From JBEKOF01 sp049513975 (GTDB lineage Bacteria; Verrucomicrobiota; Verrucomicrobiia; Limisphaerales; Palsa-1400): a stretch of 64,000 bases of DNA. How positions within the stretch are numbered: the first letter of the stretch is position 1; every line of letters starts with the position of its first letter. Under the pieces are notes generated by a model that made no database searches, was not told the DNA's origin, and was given only the letters and a program-made list of their open reading frames with translations. The stretch spans positions 9,794 through 73,793 of the forward strand of contig JBEKVM010000011.1 of NCBI GenBank assembly GCA_049513975.1, given 5' to 3'. This document shows positions 60,216-64,000 of the stretch, one piece after another. The translations under genes were made by a program, and so were the position numbers.

Positions 60216-62972
60216 CTAATTCCCGTTCTCCGCGGTTTTGGTCTCGAAATCGCCCGCCGTCACAATCACCAGTTTCTTCGGATCAATGTGCCGGCGCAGC
60301 GCGGCCGCAATTTGTTCGGGCGTCAGCGCCTCGATTTTCTTTTCCAACTCCGCCTGGCGCGCCATGGTCCGGCCCTCGTAGCGCAGAGTCGTAAGCTGGC
60401 TGGCCAGCGCCGTGTCCGTCGAGCGGGCGACCTTGCGCGCTTGCAAATACCCCTGCCGCGCGTTGTCCAATTCCTGCTGCGTCACGCCGTCGCGCAGCAG
60501 ACGGTCCAGCTCCTCCTGCACGTCCTGGCGGAGGTGCTCGATGTTCTTGGGATTGCATATCGCCGTGATCCCAAAGCTGGCCCGGCGATCCAGCGCCGAG
60601 GCCGAAAATCTCGACGTGACTCCATAAGAAAGCCCGTCTTTCTGCCGGATGCGCACGCCCAGCCGCGAGGAAAGCGTGCCGGCTCCGAGAATGTAATCGC
60701 CCATCACCAGGGCCGGGTAATCCGCATCCTCGTCGTTCATCGCGAATTCCAGTCCGGCGGTATAAGTGGCGTTGGCCTTGTCCGGCGTGTTGATGGTGTG
60801 TTGCGCGCCGGGCACTTCGGCGGCCAGCGGCATGGCGATGCGCGCATATGGTTTGCCGGCCGTCCAGCCGGTCAGCGCTGGTTGCAGAATCGGCAAACAG
60901 GCGTTCGAGTCAAAATCTCCGACCAGGGTCAGTTCACCGGCTTGCGCACCGAGATAGTCACGGTAAAGTTCGGTGACTTGATCGCAAGTGGCATTGCGCA
61001 CCCGCTCAATCTCTTCGTCAATCGTGGGAACATAGCGGATGTCGTCCTTGGAATATGGATGCAACTCGCGGCTCAGGCGCCGGGCGGCCAGCGCGTCCGG
61101 CTCCGTGCGCGAGCGTTGCAAGGAGGCCAGTTGCTGGCGTTTGAGCACCTCGAATTGATCGGCGGGCAGCGCCGGCTCGCGCAAAACCTGGCGCAGAATT
61201 TCCAGCGCCGCCGGCAGGGTGTCGTGTTTGGCCTGAATGGAAAAACTCACTTCGCCCTGGCTCCCGCCGCCGTTGAGCGTCGCGCCCAGCTCGTCCAGCT
61301 TGTCCCGCAAGTGTTGTTGATCCAACTGCTTCGTTTCGCGCACCATGAGACGCGGGAGAATTTCGCCCGCCGCTTCCAGGCCCTTCAGATTGTCGTCATT
61401 GCCGAAATGAAGCTGCAGGGTGACATGCGCCTCCTCGCCGCGCGTCTTTTTCGGCAGAAGGGTGACTTTGATGCCCCCGGCTATCTCCTGCCTCTGCACC
61501 CGCGCCTCCACATTGGCCGGCGTGGCTTCAAACTCCTCGCCCTCCGCGATAGGCGGTCGCCCTTTGTAATCCGCCACCAAAGCCGCCAAATCCGGCGTCT
61601 CGGGAATCGCCACGCGTTCGGCTTTGTCGGTCGGAATAAACAGGCCGACGGTCCGGTTGTTGCGTTGCAGATAGTGCGCCGCCGCCGCTTGCACCGCCTC
61701 GGGCGTGACTTTTTCAACACGGTCGCGGTTCAGAAAATAAAGCCGCCAGTCCCCCTGCGCAATCCACGTGCTCAGGGAAACCCCGATCCGGGTGGTGTCC
61801 ATCGCGGTCCGCTCGCGGGCTTTGAGAATCTGTTGCCTGGCCCGGCTGACCTCCTCCGGCGTGACGCCCTGGGCGCCAATCCCCTCGACCGTCGCCAGCA
61901 AAATGTCGCGCACTTCTTCCACCGAACTCTCGCGTGTCACCGGGGCGGTCATCGTCATCAGTCCCGGATCATGTTCCGCGCGCGCGGAGGCGGAGACACC
62001 GGAGGCCTTTTTTGTCTCCACCAGCGCCTTGTATAACCGGCCCGACGGCTGGGAGGTGAGGATATTGGCCAGCACCTCCAAAGCCGCCGAATCCTCGTGC
62101 GGAGCCGCCGGAATATGATAGGCCACGCCCACCACGCCAAGTTCGCCGACGCGCCGCAACGTCACCAGCCGCTCGCCATCCTGCGGCGGTTCCTCCGTCC
62201 AGGTCGCGTCCAGCTTGCGCGCCGGGCGCGGGATCGGCCCGAAATACTTCCGTACCAGCTCCAATCCCCTGCCCTCCTCAAATCGGCCCGCCACCACCAG
62301 CACGATGTTGTCCGGCTGGTAATACTTCCGGTAAAATGCCCGCAGATTCTCCACCGGCACGCGCTCAATGTCGCTGCGGTTCCCGATGGTCGGTTTGCCG
62401 TAATTGTGCCAGTCGTAGGCGACCTCCTGGATGCGTTCCATCAGCACTCCCTGGGGCGAATTCTCCCCGCGCTCGAATTCATTGCGCACCACCGTCATTT
62501 CCGAATCCAGGTCTTCCTTCTTGATGCTGCTGTTGACCAGGCGGTCGGCCTCCAGGGCGATGGCAAACTCCAGGTTGGTCCCGCTGTCGGCCAGCGTTTC
62601 ATAATAATTGACCCGGTCGCTCGTGGTGCTGCCGTTGAAGGTCGCGCCGTGTTCCTGCAGTTCCTTGGGGATGAACGGATGGGTGGGCGTGCCTTTGAAA
62701 AGCATGTGCTCCAGCAAATGCGCCATCCCCGTTTCCCCGTATCCCTCCTGCCGCGAGCCAACCAGCGCCGTCATGTTCACCGTCACTTTGGATTGCGACG
62801 GGTCGGGAAACAACAACACCCGCAGCCCGTTGTCGAGTTGATACTCGGTGATCCCTTCCACCGCGGCCACTTTCTTCGCCTCTTGGGGCACGCCCTGGGC
62901 CGCAGGCGCGCCGGAGGCGATCAGCCAGCCGGCGAGCAGGCAACTCACAGGCAGCCGGGAGTCCCGTTTCAT
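60216..62972 (-). CDS. M16-family zinc peptidase, secreted, two catalytic-type halves
   Basis: 918 residues with a signal peptide (MKRDSRLPVSCLLAGWLIAS). The inverted zinc motif HLLEH is at residues 85-89 (GMAHLLEHMLFKGTPTHP), with a second-half M16 domain from about 480 (AGGIKVTLLPKKTRGEEAHV) lacking the motif, as in pitrilysin-like fused enzymes. A strong ribosome-binding site (GGGGAGGA) precedes the ATG at 62972. It starts 13 bases after the DUF1080 gene and is likely co-transcribed with it. Confidence 0.92.
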   Translation of the reverse strand: MKRDSRLPVSCLLAGWLIASGAPAAQGVPQEAKKVAAVEGITEYQLDNGLRVLLFPDPSQSKVTVNMTALVGSRQEGYGETGMAHLLEHMLFKGTPTHPFIPKELQEHGATFNGSTTSDRVNYYETLADSGTNLEFAIALEADRLVNSSIKKEDLDSEMTVVRNEFERGENSPQGVLMERIQEVAYDWHNYGKPTIGNRSDIERVPVENLRAFYRKYYQPDNIVLVVAGRFEEGRGLELVRKYFGPIPRPARKLDATWTEEPPQDGERLVTLRRVGELGVVGVAYHIPAAPHEDSAALEVLANILTSQPSGRLYKALVETKKASGVSASARAEHDPGLMTMTAPVTRESSVEEVRDILLATVEGIGAQGVTPEEVSRARQQILKARERTAMDTTRIGVSLSTWIAQGDWRLYFLNRDRVEKVTPEAVQAAAAHYLQRNNRTVGLFIPTDKAERVAIPETPDLAALVADYKGRPPIAEGEEFEATPANVEARVQRQEIAGGIKVTLLPKKTRGEEAHVTLQLHFGNDDNLKGLEAAGEILPRLMVRETKQLDQQHLRDKLDELGATLNGGGSQGEVSFSIQAKHDTLPAALEILRQVLREPALPADQFEVLKRQQLASLQRSRTEPDALAARRLSRELHPYSKDDIRYVPTIDEEIERVRNATCDQVTELYRDYLGAQAGELTLVGDFDSNACLPILQPALTGWTAGKPYARIAMPLAAEVPGAQHTINTPDKANATYTAGLEFAMNDEDADYPALVMGDYILGAGTLSSRLGVRIRQKDGLSYGVTSRFSASALDRRASFGITAICNPKNIEHLRQDVQEELDRLLRDGVTQQELDNARQGYLQARKVARSTDTALASQLTTLRYEGRTMARQAELEKKIEALTPEQIAAALRRHIDPKKLVIVTAGDFETKTAENGN

Positions 62973-62985
62973 ATTCCTCCCCTTT

Positions 62986-63729
62986 CTATTTGGCCAGGAT
63001 GGGCCGGATTTTGATGTTGCGGAAGGCAACGGCGCCTGGATGGTCGCCCTGCAAACCGATAAACCCGACATCCGATTTCGCGAATCCCGGCATTCTGGCG
63101 AATTTGCTGCGCGCCACCCGGTTGTTGAAGTCGTCGCTGTGCAGCACGTACTCGAAATACTTGACTCCGTTAATGTCGTGTTCGCATTTCTCCGGGGTTA
63201 CGAGCAAACGGACGTGGTTCCATTGGTCGGTCGGATGGGTGGCGTCCAGGGGCTTGCCAGTGGCCGGGTCATTGGGCGGTTGATAAAGGGCATACAACCA
63301 GCCGCTACGAACGGGGTCGTCGGCGGTGGCGTTGTCTTCCAACTGAAATTCCGGGCCGGTGGACCAGATGGCAGGGCCGCTGGTATTCACGTGATACATA
63401 ATGCCGCTGTTGCATTCCGCTGATGCCTTGTAATCCAATTGCAACTCGAACCAGCTATACTCATCGCTCGTGACGATGTCGCCACCGTGTTGCTTGTCGA
63501 CCATGGCACCGTCCTCAATCACCCAGCCGGGACTCATCCCCGTCCTGTGGTAATTATGCCAGCCGTCGAAATTTGTGCCGTTAAACAGCAACTGCCAGCC
63601 CGCCGCCTTTTCCTCCGCCGTCAGGGTGTTGGGTTTTGCCTCCTCGGCCGCCGCCGCCGGCCCGCACATATTGAGCGCCAGCAACGCCGCCGTCCCGACC
63701 GTCAAAAGACTGATTGTTTTTGATTTCAT
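62986..63729 (-). CDS. secreted DUF1080 (3-keto-disaccharide hydrolase-like) protein
   Basis: 247 residues with a signal peptide (MKSKTISLLTVGTAALLALN). The DUF1080 concanavalin-like fold is recognisable from GWQLLFNGTNFDGWHNYHRT, YSWFELQLDYKASAECNSGI and GFIGLQGDHPGAVAFRNIKI. Members hydrolyse 3-keto-glycosides or bind sugars; the family is expanded in Verrucomicrobiota and Planctomycetota. The start at 63729 begins the signal peptide. First gene of a two-gene unit with the M16 peptidase. Confidence 0.9.
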   Translation of the reverse strand: MKSKTISLLTVGTAALLALNMCGPAAAAEEAKPNTLTAEEKAAGWQLLFNGTNFDGWHNYHRTGMSPGWVIEDGAMVDKQHGGDIVTSDEYSWFELQLDYKASAECNSGIMYHVNTSGPAIWSTGPEFQLEDNATADDPVRSGWLYALYQPPNDPATGKPLDATHPTDQWNHVRLLVTPEKCEHDINGVKYFEYVLHSDDFNNRVARSKFARMPGFAKSDVGFIGLQGDHPGAVAFRNIKIRPILAK

Positions 63730-63808
63730 AGAATTGGAATGATTGGCCGGGAGCAAGACTACCCCTTCGCTTCACCCTGTCAATGCGGAGATTGCGCCAG
63801 AGCGCCGG

Positions 63809-63877
63809 GGGGCGCATCTTGACACCACCACCGCGCGCTTCTTCTCCCTCTCCTCCACACACTTGTGGAGGAGAGGG
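63809..63877. repeat. composite dispersed repeat with hairpin
   Basis: GGGGCGCATCTTGACAC (63809-63825) is an exact copy of 1134-1150, next to the tandem array at the other end of the window. It is followed by a CCCTCTCC/GGAGAGGG hairpin with perfect 13-base arms (63846-63858 and 63865-63877). Confidence 0.8.
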
Positions 63878-63944
63878 TGGTTCTTCGATGTTTTCAGTGG
63901 AATAGAAGGTGTTGTTTCTCAAAGCATTGCACAGGCCTGTTCGT

Positions 63945-64000
63945 CAATCCCAAAGGGATTGGATCATTTAGCCCAGGGTTGGCCCGATTCCGAGAGGGCC
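63945..64000. repeat. start of a dispersed CAATCCC-AAA-GGGATTG repeat, cut by window edge
   Basis: CAATCCC and GGGATTG form a 7-base stem with AAA loop, followed by TTTAGCCCAGGGTTGGCCCG. From memory, similar AGCCC(A/G)GGGTTGG phrases recur in intergenic regions of Verrucomicrobiota and Planctomycetota; only one copy is visible here. Confidence 0.5.

Noticed and set aside
60132..62036. 634-residue plus-strand frame
   Set aside because: It lies opposite the M16 peptidase, whose signal peptide, HLLEH motif and ribosome-binding site are convincing.

Overview
The window is high-GC bacterial DNA. It most resembles a member of the Verrucomicrobiota (Pedosphaera/Limisphaera-like). This is inferred from protein style: a secreted WPQWRGPNRD-type PQQ-like propeller, a DUF1080 protein, PafA-like and Ycf48-like secreted proteins, alanine/proline-rich tails on many ribosomal proteins, and abundant intergenic hairpin repeats. 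There is no rRNA gene here to prove the phylum, so the placement is moderate in confidence.

Layout. 1-3000: the N-terminal part of a heavy-metal P-type ATPase running off the left edge (minus strand), then about 2 kb of non-coding repeats, including a six-unit tandem array at 1172-2222. 3001-8100 (minus): glnD broken into two reading frames, a secreted unknown protein and a secreted PQQ-like beta-propeller. 8304-9274: a 27-bp-arm inverted repeat and a VapBC-type toxin-antitoxin pair. 9300-28162 (minus): one nearly continuous str-S10-spc-alpha supercluster, from rpsL down to rplQ, with secY, map, infA, rpoA and fusA inside and a good terminator at its end. 28217-41727 (plus): the divergent tRNA-Thr, tuf, tRNA-Trp, tRNA-Ser, secE, nusG, rplKAJL, rpoBC cluster, closed by a strong terminator. 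The two clusters carry most of the transcription and translation core and are driven outward from a common region at about 28.2-28.45 kb.

41.8-57.1 kb is accessory metabolism mixed with housekeeping genes: a PafA-like phosphatase, a Ycf48-like propeller, a small glycogen-binding-module protein with an unknown partner, a pectin side-chain pair (PL4 rhamnogalacturonan lyase and GH51 arabinofuranosidase), recF, rpmB, smpB, rpoZ, and two secreted zinc peptidases (M28 and M14). 57.1-60.2 kb is a small genomic island. A two-gene operon, a RecF/OLD-like AAA ATPase overlapping a DUF4276-type TOPRIM-like protein, lies between a HicBA module whose hicA is broken and an MNT-HEPN module whose HEPN gene is cut short. 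It is the best candidate here for a little-described (probably anti-phage) system. 60.2-63.7 kb: an M16 peptidase and a DUF1080 protein in one operon, then more dispersed repeats to the right edge.

A second theme is repeat DNA reaching coding sequence. One half of a palindromic repeat seen complete at 57151-57252 forms the linker between two metal-binding domains of the P-type ATPase, and a TGGAGTG-type repeat appears to have been captured in the rpsE tail.
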